DNA of 64,000 nucleotides from Locusta migratoria (Eukaryota; Arthropoda; Insecta; Orthoptera; Acrididae). Position 1 is the stretch's first letter, and each line of letters opens with the position of its first letter. The position numbers and the translations under genes are program-made. The stretch is from the NCBI GenBank assembly GCA_026315105.1, contig CM048745.1, forward strand, positions 784,405,390 to 784,469,389, written 5' to 3'. Under the pieces are notes generated by a model. The model was not told the DNA's origin. It made no database searches and saw only the letters and a list, made by a program, of their open reading frames with translations. Below, piece after piece: positions 46,611 to 57,388 of the stretch.

Positions 46611-48554
46611 TCAGTCCAGAGACTGGTTTGATGCAGCTCTCCACCCTACTCTATCCTGAGCAAGCATTTTCATCTCCTCATAAGAACGACAACCCACATC
46701 CACTTGAATCTGCTTACTATACGCGTCTCTTGGTCTCCCTCTGCGATTTTTACCCCACACACTTCCCTCCAACGCTAAATTCACAATTCCTTGATGTCTA
46801 AGAATGTGTCCTACCAACCTATCCCTTCTTTTAGTCAAGGTATGCCAGAAATTTCTTTTCTCCCCAACTCGGTTCAGTACCTCCTCATTAGTTACGCGAT
46901 CCAACCACCTAATCTTCAGCATTCTTCTGTAGCACCACATTTCAAAAGCCTCAATCCTCTTCCTGTCTGCACTGTTTATCGTCATTGTCTCACTCCCATA
47001 CAAGACAACACTCCATAGAAATGCCTTCAGAAACGACTTCCTTAGGCTTAAATCAATATTCGATGTTAACAAATTTCTCTTTTTCAAAAACGCCTTTCTA
47101 CCCATTGCCATTCTGCATTTTATATCATCTGTACTGCGACCATCATTTGTTATTTTACTGCTCAAGTAACAAAACTCATCTACCTCCTTTATTGTTTCGT
47201 TACCTAATCTAATTCCTTCAGCATCACCTGATTTTCTTACACTGCACTCCATTACCCTAGTTTTACTCTTATTAATGTTCATCTTATATGCACCTTTCAG
47301 CACACTGTCCATTCCGTTCAATTGCTCTTCCAGGTCCTTTGCTGTATCTGACAGAATTACTATGTCGTCGGCAAAACGCAATGTTTTTAATTCTTCACCC
47401 TGAACTTTAATTCCTTCTCCAAATTTCTCCTTGCTTTCCTTTATAGCTTGCTCAATGTACAAATTGAACAACATTGGGGAAAGGCTACAACCCTGTCTTA
47501 CTCCCTTTCCAACCACTGCATCCCTTTCATGCCCTTCAACTCTGACAACCGCTGTCTGGTTTTTGTACAAGTTGTAAATAACCTTACGCTCCCTATATTT
47601 TACTCCTGCTTGCTTCAGAACTTTAAAGAGTTTATTCCAATCAACATTGTCAAAAGCCTTCTCCAAATCTACAAAAGCTAGAAATGTTGGTTTGTCTTTT
47701 CTTAATCTATCTTCTAGGATAAGCCGTAAAGTGAGTATTGACTCCCGTGTTCCTACATTTCTCCTGAACCCAAACTGATCTTCCACGAGGTCGGCTTCTA
47801 CCAGCTTTTCCATCCTTCTGTATATAATTCGTGTTAATATTTTGCAACCATGACTTATTAAACTGATGGTTCTGTAGTTTTCACACCTGTCTGCACCCGC
47901 TTTCTTTGGAATGGGGATTATTACATTTTTCTTAAAGTCTGAGGGTATTTCGCCTGTCTCATACATCCTAGACACCAGTTCAAATAGTTTTGTCATGGCT
48001 GGCTCTCCCAGAGACTTCAGTAGCTCTGACGGGATATCATCTACTCCAGGGGCCTTGTTTCGACTTAGATCTTTCAGTACTCTGTCAAATTCATCTCTCA
48101 GTATAGTATCTCCTATTTCATCATCATCTACATCCTCTTCCCTTCCTACAATAGTGTCTCGAAGTTCATTTCCTTTGTAGAGCCCCTCTATATACTCTTT
48201 CCACCTTTCAGCTTTCCCTTCTTTGCTGAGAACTGGTTTTCCATCAGTGTCCTTGATATTCATAGAGCTGTTTTTCTTATCGCCAAATGTTTCTTTTATT
48301 TTCCGGTAGGCTGTATCTATTTTTCCCCTATTTATACATTCTTCTACATCCTTGCATTTGCCTTCTAGCCATTCCTGCTTAGCCATTTTGCACTTTCTGT
48401 CAATCTCATTTTTTAATCGTCTGTACTCCATTTTGCCTGTTTCATTTACTGCATTTTTATACTTTCTCCTTTCATCGATTAAATTTAGTATCTCCTGTGA
48501 TATCCAAGGATTCTTTGTAGGTCTTGCCTTCCTACCTATTTTGTCCTCTGCTGC
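46611..48554 (-). CDS. LINE A reverse transcriptase part
   Basis: The frame is the same as the endonuclease and continues directly after the TAG at 48555. It is open from 48554 to a TGA at 46611-46613; the first Met of this part is at 48431 (606 aa from there). RT motifs by residue from that Met: NKAPGVDDIPSELLK (125-139), FVDLEKAFDNVDW (253-265, catalytic Asp255), GVRQGCSLSPMLFNLYIE (310-327) and LRFADDIVIL (351-360, catalytic Asp355-Asp356). The C-terminal part has VLYGSETMTINSADRKR, EAFEMWCYRRMLKIRWLD, and NRRGRPRDAYSKQIQVDV near the end. All catalytic residues are intact. Without readthrough or reinitiation at the internal stop, RT would not be made joined to EN. Confidence 0.92.
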   Translation of the reverse strand, partial: AAEDKIGRKARPTKNPWISQEILNLIDERRKYKNAVNETGKMEYRRLKNEIDRKCKMAKQEWLEGKCKDVEECINRGKIDTAYRKIKETFGDKKNSSMNIKDTDGKPVLSKEGKAERWKEYIEGLYKGNELRDTIVGREEDVDDDEIGDTILRDEFDRVLKDLSRNKAPGVDDIPSELLKSLGEPAMTKLFELVSRMYETGEIPSDFKKNVIIPIPKKAGADRCENYRTISLISHGCKILTRIIYRRMEKLVEADLVEDQFGFRRNVGTRESILTLRLILEDRLRKDKPTFLAFVDLEKAFDNVDWNKLFKVLKQAGVKYRERKVIYNLYKNQTAVVRVEGHERDAVVGKGVRQGCSLSPMLFNLYIEQAIKESKEKFGEGIKVQGEELKTLRFADDIVILSDTAKDLEEQLNGMDSVLKGAYKMNINKSKTRVMECSVRKSGDAEGIRLGNETIKEVDEFCYLSSKITNDGRSTDDIKCRMAMGRKAFLKKRNLLTSNIDLSLRKSFLKAFLWSVVLYGSETMTINSADRKRIEAFEMWCYRRMLKIRWLDRVTNEEVLNRVGEKRNFWHTLTKRRDRLVGHILRHQGIVNLALEGSVWGKNRRGRPRDAYSKQIQVDVGCRSYEEMKMLAQDRVGWRAASNQSLD

Positions 48555-49670
48555 CTAAACTATTTCATCTCTCAATTTTACCCATTCCTCCTCAACTGTT
48601 TTATTTTCCCCTGTTTCTGTCAATTGTTGCCTGAAGCTCCCTCTGAAATTCTTAAGAACTTCAGGTTCCTTCAATTTATCTAGGTCCCATCTCCTTATTT
48701 TCCTACCTTTCTGTAGTTTCTTCAGTTTCAGCCTACAGTTCATAACCAACAAGTTATGGTCAGAGTCTATGTCTGCCCCTAGGTATGTCCTACACTTCAA
48801 AACCAGGTTCCGAAATCTATGTCTTACCATTATAAAATCTATCTGGTATCTCCCGGTGTCTCCTGGTCTCTTCCATGTATACAACCTTCTTTTGTGATTC
48901 TTAAACCAGGTGTTTGTTATAACTAAATTATGTTCCGTGCAAAATTCTACCAGGCGGCTTCCTCTTTCATTCCTTTTGCCCAGACCATATTCACCCACTA
49001 TCTTCCCTTCCCTTCCTTGTCCTACTACCGAATTCCAGTCTCCCATAACAATTAAGTTTTCCTCTCCCTTAATTGTCTGAATAATTTCCTTTAGCTCCTC
49101 ATATATTTCTTCGATCTCCTCATCATCGGCAGAGCTAGTTGGCATATAAACCTGTACTACTGTTGTCGGTATTGGCTTCGTATCTATCTTGACAATGATA
49201 ATGCGATCGCTGTGCTGGTCATAGTAGTTTACCCGCATTCCTATTTTCTTATTCATTATCAATACTACTCCTGTGATACCCCCAACTGATTTTGTATTTA
49301 TAATCCTGTGCTCACCTGACCAGAAATCCTGTTCATCCTGCCATCGAACTTCACTAATCCCCACTATATCTAACTTCAACCTATCCATTTCCCTTTTTAA
49401 ATTTTCTAATTTTCCTATTCGATTAAGGGATCTAACATTCCACTCTCCGACCCGTAGAATGCCAGTATTGTCTTTCCTGATGATCACATCCTCCTGAGTA
49501 GTCCCCGCCCGGAGATCCGAATGGGGGACTATTTTACCTCCGGAATATTTTACCCGAGAGGATGTCATCATCATATGTTCATACAGTAGAGCTGCATGTC
49601 CTCGGGAAAAATAACGGCTGTAGTTTCCCCTTGCTTTCAGCCGTTCGCAGTAGCTGTGTGGCAAAGCCAC
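48555..49670 (-). CDS. LINE A endonuclease part (EEP/APE-type)
   Basis: 371 codons from the Met at 49670 to a TAG at 48555-48557. This part nicks target DNA to prime reverse transcription. EEP motifs by residue: GEWNVRSLN (75-83, Asn78), ISEVRW (105-110, Glu107), VQVYMPTSSADDE (172-184), MGDWNS (209-214, Asp211 and Asn213), YTWKRPGDTGRYQIDFI (264-280, Asp278) and SDHNLLV (303-309, Asp304-His305). The catalytic set therefore looks complete. Host genes annotated as craniofacial-development-protein-2-like carry this kind of domain, but here it is plainly the LINE's own. The stop is one base change from the Lys codon seen at the same place in the copy at 32340. The frame continues after it into RT. 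An upstream start is also possible. Confidence 0.9.
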   Translation of the reverse strand: MALPHSYCERLKARGNYSRYFSRGHAALLYEHMMMTSSRVKYSGGKIVPHSDLRAGTTQEDVIIRKDNTGILRVGEWNVRSLNRIGKLENLKREMDRLKLDIVGISEVRWQDEQDFWSGEHRIINTKSVGGITGVVLIMNKKIGMRVNYYDQHSDRIIIVKIDTKPIPTTVVQVYMPTSSADDEEIEEIYEELKEIIQTIKGEENLIVMGDWNSVVGQGREGKIVGEYGLGKRNERGSRLVEFCTEHNLVITNTWFKNHKRRLYTWKRPGDTGRYQIDFIMVRHRFRNLVLKCRTYLGADIDSDHNLLVMNCRLKLKKLQKGRKIRRWDLDKLKEPEVLKNFRGSFRQQLTETGENKTVEEEWVKLRDEIV

Positions 49671-49889
49671 ATTAGCTGATGTTACAAGGCCAGGTCAGTC
49701 AATGATCCAGACTGTTGCCCCTGTAACTACTGAAAAGGCTGCTGCCCCTCTTCAGGAACCACACGTTTGTCTGGCCTCTCCACAGATACCCCTCCGCTTT
49801 GGTTGCACCTACGGTACGGCTATCTGTATCGTTGAGGCACGCAAGCCACCCCACCTCGGCAATGTCTGTGGTTCATGGGAGTAGTTTTT

Positions 49890-49893
<4 letters not shown>

Positions 49894-49943
<50 letters not shown>
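49894..49943. repeat. Poly(A) run next to the LINE A 5' end
   Basis: About 50 A residues directly abut the right-hand target duplication of LINE A. Because LINE A lies on the minus strand, this is at its 5' side and is not its own tail. It was probably part of the target. Confidence 0.9.
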
Positions 49944-49946
<3 letters not shown>

Positions 49947-50248
49947 ATTAAAAAACAATTTCGGACAAAATAATAAAAATATAAATACTAGATGACCCGG
50001 TGAACTTCGTATTATTTACCTCTTACTATAAACCATATTAATGTAAATCATATGTATTTTAGACCCAGTAGCTTCATAAAGGAAGGAAGGAAGAAAGGCA
50101 GCGTAGGATTTAACGTCCCGTTGACAGCGTGGTCATTACAGACGGGCTTCATAAATCCATCATCAGGTACTAATATCGGTTCGATAGCGGGCGAAAAGAG
50201 TGGGCAAATCAAGCACACATGTCCAGGATAATGTCCATGTCACATTAT

Positions 50249-50689
50249 TGTGGTGTCGCACAAGTCCAAAGTGCGCACCACCTACTTTCGCCGCGCGCCG
50301 CCATGCACGCACGGCGCGGCGTTCTTACGACGTCAGCCACGAGCGCCATCTGCTACAACTCCGCTCGTGGCCACCACTGAACGACATCGTTCACTTGGGA
50401 CTGAGATAGGAACCAGTTAACACTTCGGAATCAGATAGGCACCAGTGAAGACTTGGCTATCGGATAGGCACTAGGCTGGCCTGTAGCTCAACTATGTATC
50501 AGCATTCTGCAACACTGAGCTATGTGAAAGTTAAGTATTACTAAGTCTATAAGAAATATATACCTCGTTCTAATTTACTCTAGTATTTCTAGTTTCTGCT
50601 GTCCCACTGACTGGTCACCTCCTACCTGCACAAGCGTGCATTCTTAATTCCTGTGTCGGTACTTCCCTACTCGGCCACCGACACCTACG
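50249..50689 (+). mobile_element. Possible solo LTR
   Basis: It starts TGTGGTGTCGCACAAG and ends near GGCCACCGACACCTACGA, giving short inverted ends (TGTGGTGTCG against CGACACC). It is G+C-rich at its left part (50275-50400), with CpG-dense promoter-like sequence. No TSD or partner LTR was found, and the last bases do not give a clean CA. An LTR is the best guess. Confidence 0.35.
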
Positions 50690-50745
50690 ACGGAAGCGAG
50701 ACACAAAAGCGGCGACGAGGCTGGGACACAAAAATTATGGAATTT

Positions 50746-51608
50746 CAGGGAAGGTTTACACGGTGATAAAATATGGAAAAATTGCGAGGAAAGTTTAGAT
50801 TTAAAACATGTAAAATAATGACTTGGTTGTTTTACTTCACTCAAACCTTCCTCTCGCTTTGAACGTCAAATATGCAACAGTTCATCGCAATCAGACGAAT
50901 TATATTGACATCCCATTGAAAAAATCTCTTACAGTTTCTCGCGAATTTTCAAATTTTCCGTGTAACTTTCGCAAATTTTTAGTTCATAAGAATATTCATC
51001 TTTCGTTGAACGTCAAACGATCAAAATTTTATCGCAATCGGACAACGGTTTCCAACTTATAGTGATGAGTACATTTAGAAACACATAGAAAAAGGAGCTT
51101 GGTTCAAATTTTCCTTTTTAACTATCCCTATTTTTTTATGAAAACTTTTCCAAGACCATAATGAAAAACACAAAATGAATTACCCCTCTCCGTCGTGCGA
51201 ATAGCCAGTTATAGTGCTGAATTCAATCGAAAACACATTAAAACACTCCCTTTCAGTTTTTCTCAAATTTTCCTATTTTCCGGTAGATTGTCCAAAAAAT
51301 TTATTTCATACAAACCTTGTCCTGTCAAGCCTTACTTATGTGATGCTCTTACAACCTAGTGGCCATTGATTTCCATTCATAGAAAAAAATCGCTTTCGTT
51401 TTTTCCTACATTTTCCTACTTTCCGGGCGACTTTTCCAAATTTTTATTTGATGCGTACCTTCCTCTTGCTTTCAACATGAAATGTAAAAAAATTTATAGC
51501 AATTGGACGAACGGTATTGACAGCTCACTGAAAAAATCTGTTTCAGTTTTTCCAGATTTTCCTCTTTTCCGACTTTTCCATATTTTATCACCGTTTAAAC
51601 CTTCCCTG
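50746..51608. repeat. 36-bp inverted repeat bracketing the module array
   Basis: Positions 50746-50781 (CAGGGAAGGTTTACACGGTG and on) and 51573-51608 are reverse complements over 36 bp with two mismatches. Confidence 0.85.
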
Positions 51609-51620
51609 GACTTATACGAA
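50820..51620 (+). repeat. Five diverged modules of about 145-170 bp
   Basis: Module starts, each a form of AACCTTCCTCTCGCTTTGAAC, lie near 50845, 50990, 51144, 51313 and 51456. Each module carries TTTTCCTATTTTCCG-like and AATTTTTATTTGAT-like parts. The open frames through it reflect shared composition. Confidence 0.6.
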
Positions 51621-51690
51621 TATAGCCAAATCAGTTTAGCCATTCTCGAGTTTAGCAAGACTAACGTACAGTAAATCATTTTGATATACA

Positions 51691-52069
51691 TAGATAAAAC
51701 ATTATGGGTAATACGATTACAAATATACTATTGTGATAATGTCTATGCACCCAACAGGTAATATTCTTTGTGACCGTGTTTTAGCAGACATCCAAAATTA
51801 TTTGATATTTGAGTTTATCTTTAGCAGACGTACTCTTTTTTGAAATTTTACCTCTTTAAACTATTACTTTATTATCTCTCCCATAGTTTCATTATCATCT
51901 TTTGTTAAAATATTATCACCTGTTTTGCCTTTGTAGTTCGTTCAAATTTTATTTTCTTTGTCTGTACTGGTACGAATGACTACACTCTGGAATGAAAGTA
52001 GCGTACATTTGGCGATCGGACGAGTGACTTTATTCTGGATGGAACACAGCGTACATTTTGCGTCCGTAA
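51691..52069. other. Unassigned sequence
   Basis: Nothing recognised; AT-rich. Confidence 0.4.
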
Positions 52070-52400
52070 AACAGTCACGTGACATCCATCGCCCGAAACA
52101 CTCGTTTGCATCCGCCAGCTTGCTTTCTGTATTTGATGATTATCTTAGTATAACTCCAGCGTTTTCATTTAAAAGCAATGGCGCACTGCAAATTATCAAA
52201 ATCACGTCGTTCTTAGGGCAATGAATTATAATCTAATGTCTAAAAATGCCATGTTTGCCATCGGTGGTATGAGAAATACGAATAACTCTTGCAGCTGTCC
52301 GCCGTAGCTTAATGGGCGACGAATTAGTTAGTGATGCACGAAAATGTTAACCGGTGGTTCGAACTTACAAAGGCGCGATGGCTCAGCGCTCTTGATCAGA
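52070..52400 (+). repeat. Interspersed repeat R3, copy 1, with tRNA-like end
   Basis: It is collinear with 63080-63370 (shared GTCACGTGACATCCATCGCC-like start, TCCTGTATTT-like middle, GTCTAAAAATGCCAT). It ends in a degenerate tRNA-like segment, GCCGTAGCTTAATGGGCGAC to GGTGGTTCGAACTT, which may be a pol III promoter relic. Confidence 0.65.
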
Positions 52401-52650
52401 GGGTTGCCAGCATGGTAGCTCGACGCCCTCTCTTACGAAAAATCAGAGTGAACGAGGAAACGATCAAAATTAAACAAAATAAACCAACGTCCACAAAGGA
52501 CCGATCAAACCAAAGAACCAGTGAAAAGAGAGAAAAAGAAAGAGGGCTAGACGCAACCTGTAATAAAATAAAAGCAAAATTCAAATTCCCAACGAACAAC
52601 TCAGAACGAACATGAACAAACGACCGCAAAGCATCGATATACCTGAAGAA

Positions 52651-52729
<79 letters not shown>

Positions 52730-53129
52730 TAAAAACCCGTCACTGGCATTTTTTTTCATCTTGTTTCCTAAGAGGTTTTCGCAAAATCTTGTTAATTGAA
52801 TACAACTATATCCTGCATGATTCTACGTTGTTCAAAGGTAACAGCGCTTTTCTCCGAAAAATGCTTTTGTTCTAACTTGTAAACATCATCATCATCATAT
52901 ATATTATTTCTCATCAGTGTTTTATTGTGGGTACGTCATATCTCCCGTATTACTTATCCAAAATTAATGAATGATGAATCATTTTCAAGATTTCGTTCTC
53001 CACTAATGACGAAAAATACAAAAAATACAACAAAAAATATTTTGAAAAAAGTGTACTATTCGTATAATCTGAGTTTATACCCAGTAAACGATCGTAAATG
53101 GGACATGTATGTACGGTTACTCACAGAAA
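52401..53129. other. Unassigned sequence with simple repeats
   Basis: A polar K/R/N-rich plus frame (52331-52615) has no domain. A run of A (52651-52688) followed by (TA)n (52689-52722) could be the tail of a retroposed sequence. Confidence 0.4.
52651..52722. repeat. Poly(A) followed by (TA)n
   Basis: About 38 A residues, then about 17 TA units. Confidence 0.95.
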
Positions 53130-53480
53130 TGCTATAATCATGTCAATTAGGAATTTGAACGGTAGTCAGGGTTTAATTGATGGTTGCAAGATTAGTGGTA
53201 ACTCACTTAGGCGAGAACATCATCACTGCTAAATTCATTGACTCCGATAAAACTGTGCTAATATCCCGCATTATCCTCTGTCCAACCATGTCTTTCCAAA
53301 TGATAAGAAGACAATTCCCGATAAAAGTAGCCTTCGCTATAACCACAAATAAAGGACAAGTTCAGACACTTCAGTGGGCAGGATTACATTTACCAGAACC
53401 TGTTTTTTTCCGCACGGGCAGTTATACGTGGCTTTTTCAAGAGTTCGATCATCCAGTGATATTTTTTATAGGTTATGGGA
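53130..53480 (+). pseudogene. Helitron helicase C-terminal remnant
   Basis: Three frame pieces together follow the C-terminus of Helitron PIF1-type helicases: SIRNLNGSQGLIDG (53133), then ARLVVTHLGENIITAKFI (53183), then SFQMIRRQFPIKVAFAITTN and KGQVQTLQWAGLHLPEPVF (53292-53408). After a shift near 53412 comes HGQLYVAFSRVRSSSD. The motif order LRNLN, FPxxxAFAxTxNKxQGQT, GLYLPEPVFxHGQLYVAxSR is characteristic. The Walker motifs and the Rep domain are absent. This is the only sign of a Helitron in the window. Confidence 0.88.
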
Positions 53481-54027
53481 CCGTCTTACGCAACTGTAAA
53501 TTAGTCTGCTTTAGACCAGACGCGTTTCACTTTATTTTAAAGCATCTTCAGTGGTTAACTGTACAAGAAATGGTTTGTATTATATTATTTGTTTGATTTT
53601 TACTAAATTCTATCGGTAATAGTTCTCATGGAATAGGATTACTTTGATTCTGAATAAAATGAATTACTAATATTACTCACGAATTTTTATGTTGTCCTCT
53701 TCCTGTGTGATTTGTAGGACATTGCCACTTGCTGACACTGTTTATATTTACACTACTTTCCCTTTCACAGTTACAACTTCTTACAACAGTTTTTGAAAAA
53801 TAGCAATTTCTGTGGCCTGGCAGGCTACGTATGTCCTTTGTTTTGTTTTTATCGTCTTTGTGTGTGTGTGAGTGTGTTATTTGATTACAAGTTCTTTGGT
53901 TCGTGCTGTGAGATGTGTTTTTGTTTCGTTTCTGTCACAAACAGGTGTCTGCTAGCAAATTTGTGTGTCATGTTCTGACTGTATTGTGTGTGTTTGTAAA
54001 TGTCATTTTTAGTTAAACTAGCGATTT

Positions 54028-54029
<2 letters not shown>
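53481..54029. other. Unassigned T-rich sequence
   Basis: No gene was recognised. Confidence 0.4.
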
Positions 54030-54088
<59 letters not shown>

Positions 54089-54142
54089 TAATTTATGTAA
54101 ATGTATATGTGTGTGTGAGAATGAGAGATTCTGATTTTCTGC

Positions 54143-54208
<66 letters not shown>
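54030..54208. repeat. Two (GT)n microsatellites
   Basis: GT runs at 54030-54087 and 54145-54208 are separated by 57 bp. The long Cys-Val and His-Thr frames here are artefacts of the repeats. Confidence 0.95.
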
Positions 54209-54299
54209 TTGGGTATGGATTTGTTGTTGTTTTATGTGATCGTAGTATGTGGTAGGTTTGAGGGCGGGGGGGGGGGGAGGTTTGTCTTTGTCTACTACG

Positions 54300-54556
54300 A
54301 TAAAGAGTTGAAACAAAAATTGATAGAAGCTTTTGAAATGTGATGCTACAGACAAATGCTGAAAATTAGATGCGTAGATCGCTTAAATAATATGTGGGTT
54401 CTGAAAAAAAACATTGGGGGTAAATAATTTCATGGTATGTTCACTAAGTGTAGGGACGCATTCTGAGAAATCCTGGAAAGAAATCCCGGAATTGTTGATT
54501 TAGTACTGGATAGTGTAGGATGCAGAGATGCATCAAACCAGTCTTCCGACCGAAGA
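54300..54556 (+). pseudogene. LINE A 3' terminus, 5'-truncated (plus)
   Basis: IEAFEM, a stop where Trp is expected, then CYRQMLKIRCVDRLNN, MWVLKKNIG and later frames match the LINE A C-terminus. It ends GCATCAAACCAGTCTTCCGA, then CCGAAGACCACACCCAC, running into a (CA)n stretch in place of the usual (CAA)n tail. Confidence 0.82.
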
Positions 54557-56035
54557 CCACACCCACGCACACGCGCTCAAACACACACACACACACACAA
54601 TTTTTCTTATTTAAATACTACATTTAGTAAACACTGCACTTTCGCTGCGCATCCAGAAGGTAAGTTTGCCTACATAATTTGATATAAAGTCAATACAGAA
54701 ACATAATAAAAGAATGCAATAGTTACATACACATGGAAAAATTAGGTATATAAGACCTTCCTGCAACGTTGTGTGAAAATTTGAAAGTAATCGATCAAAA
54801 ACTTTTGGAGGAGAACGGTTTTGAACAATCGAACACACACATAAACATTCCAAAAGCGGTTTCCTCAAATGTGGGTTTTTCAAAAACAAACCATTTTAGA
54901 CATTTCAATTATGCTATTTCAACCTCTTTAACGCTCGTCTCTGCAAAGTGCGTACTGAAAATATCGTCTGGAATGTTCCATTGGAGACCAGTGTTAAAGA
55001 AGTCCCACGTGTGACTTTTCTTCAATAGTATGCCTTTTAAATACCACTTTTGGAGCCCTATTGCTTTTTAAAAATACATATTTGACGAAACGGCTTTTCG
55101 AATGTATTTCTGCAAGAAGAATAGGAACATAGTACACATCCTAGGAGTATGGTTTAATATAAATAACGATTGTCGTGTTAAGTAATTGATTTTAGCTATA
55201 TTTAAATTGTTCGATTTAACTTAGCATATGTAAGAGCAGTGAATATCAGTGAAATATGATGTTCGGAATGCTTCTATATCTGTCGTTTTTAAGCATATTC
55301 GCCCGTTTGACAACTCCCATATGAAACACACCTCGTTCCGCACTCGGGGGTATTTGTATATCAGCAACGGTATCCGCTGCCACTTTGCCTCTGGAGAATA
55401 GCCTTCCTAGGAGGTAGATTGGAAACAAACGGCGGCCTTCCTCGCAGCTATGCGGGTGGTGATGCATCACCGCGCTATCTCCTGTGGGATCGTCCCCAAT
55501 CGCCGAATGGCTCTCAACGGATTCTACGGGCAGCGGGAGCCGAAGAGTGGGAGGGAATACCTGCACTGTTTGTGATTTAAATCCTATGGCCTTGAGATCG
55601 GAAGTAGAGGAACACAAATTTTGCAGAATCGGAGTCGTATTTGATAACATGTCTAGTAACTAATCGTATACATAATCAGAAATTGATGTTCATGTAAGCA
55701 GCGATTAGTTTCCCCTTGATCGTTGAAAGTATAGAATTTAACGAAAATAATCGATAATTTCCCTGCGTGGTACATTTACTTGCTATATCTGAAAATAGAG
55801 CGTATTTTCCAAAATAATGTGTGTGTGCGCGCGTTGTGGTCTCCCATCCGGAAGCCACTACGCTAAGGCCAGCACTTAGAACATGCATTTTAAAAAATTC
55901 ATACTATTCACGGCCGTTGTTAACTGATGGTAATATGGCATTTGTAGACACTAGGTTATCATGTATCGTACGAAGAACGACATGTTATTGTTAATTCTTC
56001 AGTGACCCATTGCTCTGAAATGACAACGTGTGAGT
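54557..56035. other. No recognised gene; one unexplained frame
   Basis: A 134-codon minus frame at 55246-55650 is richer in G+C than its surroundings and has balanced residue use, but no motif I recognise. Codon-level evidence is insufficient to call it a gene. Confidence 0.35.
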
Positions 56036-57150
56036 TATCCTGAGCAAGCCTTTTCATCTCCTCATAAGAAAGACAACGCACCTCCATTTAAATCAACGTA
56101 CTATAATCGTCTCCTTGTGTCCCTCTCCGATTTTAAAACGCACTATTCTCTTCAGTACTTAACTGACGATTTCTTAATGTCACAGTATCTGTCCTACCAA
56201 TGGAACACTTCTTTTAAGATGTGTCATAAATTTATCTTCTTCCCAGTTGTGTTCAGTACCTCATTAATAACGTGATGTACCAATATAATATACAGTATTG
56301 GTCTTTAGCACCAAATTTAGAAAGCTTCTATTCTCTTCTTGTCTGAACTATTTATCGTCCAAGTTTAACTCACGTGAAAAGTAACACGTGACACAAAAAT
56401 CTTCAGAAAAAACTTCCTATCGCTTGAATTAATATTCGATGTTAACAATTTTATCTTCTTCTCATTGCCATTCTGCGTTTTATATCCTCTGTACTTGCGA
56501 CCATCGTACGTTATTTTACTTCCCAAGCAACGAAACGTATTTAAAACTTTATTGTCATAGTGCATAACTAATTCCTTCAGAATCGCGCGCTAGTTTTAAA
56601 CTACGACTGATGTTTAAATGGAAAGTTACGAAGCGTCTTAACAACCAAAGTGGGTGAAATCTGAATATGGAATAACGTAGTTCGACATGTAGGGACACAA
56701 AGCATGCGTCACCTTTCCCTAAAAAATTCAAGGCTGTCCTCACTGCAGGCAAGGTGATGTTCACCGTCTTTTCCGCCATCCGAGGAGCGATACTCATCGA
56801 ATTGCTCGGGCACGGGAAAACCATTAACAGTGAGATGTACTGTGAGATACTGCGTAGCCTACGCAAGTCCAGCAAAGGCAAACGCCTGGGCGGCTCACGG
56901 AAGGAGTGATTCTGCTCCATGGTAACGCGCATCCACACGTCTCCAGGGACACACAAAGTGTATTGGCCAACTTCAAGTGGGAACAGCTTGAGAATGCGCC
57001 CTACAGAACTAACATGCCCCCCCCCCCCACCCTGTGACTTGCATCTGTTTGGTCCATCCAAAAAACATCTCAAAGGGATGCGCTTCAACTCGGACGACGA
57101 AACTCACAATAGAGGACTGCACAGCCACAGGATATCTGGCAACAGGGAAT

Positions 57151-57351
57151 CAAATGTTCAAAGGTTTGTGTAGCTTATGGGACTTAACTACGGGATCATC
57201 AGTCCCTAAACTTACAAACTACTTATGAACTATCTAAGACTAAGGACGGCACAAATATTCATGACCGAGGGGGGATTCGAACCCCCGACCGTAGTGGCCG
57301 TGCAGACTGTGACTGGAGCGCCCCAGTCCCCTCGGCCACCGCGGCCGGCGG
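57151..57351 (-). mobile_element. SINE S1 inserted in mariner remnant (minus)
   Basis: A full S1 copy on the minus strand, flanked by AACAGGGAATC at 57140-57150 and 57352-57362. The mariner sequence resumes after it. Confidence 0.95.
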
Positions 57352-57388
57352 AACAGGGAATCCCTCGGCTGATTAAATAGTGGGATAG

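Larger units (their letters stand above)
46591..49884 (-). mobile_element. Complete LINE A retrotransposon (RTE/BovB-like) with target-site duplications
   Basis: TTTTTAATT flanks the element at 46582-46590 and 49885-49893, so it is a 3294-bp full-length insertion. The order on the minus strand is a 5'UTR of about 215 bp (starting near CATGAACCACAGACATTGCC), one EN-RT reading frame of 1020 codons, then a 3' end of only about 20 bp with a (CAA)n tail. A very short 3' end with a simple repeat, EN and RT in one frame, and the C-terminal sequence style all fit the RTE clade. Five or more truncated relatives lie in the same window. This copy has the best-preserved frame and is therefore the youngest. 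Confidence 0.95.
49986..51690 (+). repeat. Unclassified modular repeat with ACTAGATGACCCGG start
   Basis: It begins TACTAGATGACCCGGTGAAC followed by TTCGTATT, a CCCG-type start like R1. It contains an S2 SINE scrap (50075-50145), an LTR-like block (50249-50689) and a five-module array (50820-51620). No protein domain was recognised. Confidence 0.45.

Noticed and set aside
46604..48558. Several plus-strand frames over LINE A
   Set aside because: They are antisense shadows of the intact RT frame.
48555..49670. Host gene for a craniofacial-development-protein-2-like nuclease
   Set aside because: The frame lies in a LINE with exact duplications, a CAA tail and RT in the same frame directly downstream.
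49894..49943. Poly(A) as 3' end of a processed gene copy or of LINE A
   Set aside because: It lies at the 5' side of the minus-strand LINE A, outside its duplication. Nothing gene-like precedes it on the plus strand.
52331..52615. Lys/Asn-rich small protein
   Set aside because: The frame starts inside the tRNA-like end of repeat R3 and runs into A-rich sequence; there is no domain.
53885..54355. 156-residue protein rich in His-Thr, and Cys-Val frames on the other strand
   Set aside because: They are translations of (GT)n/(CA)n microsatellites.
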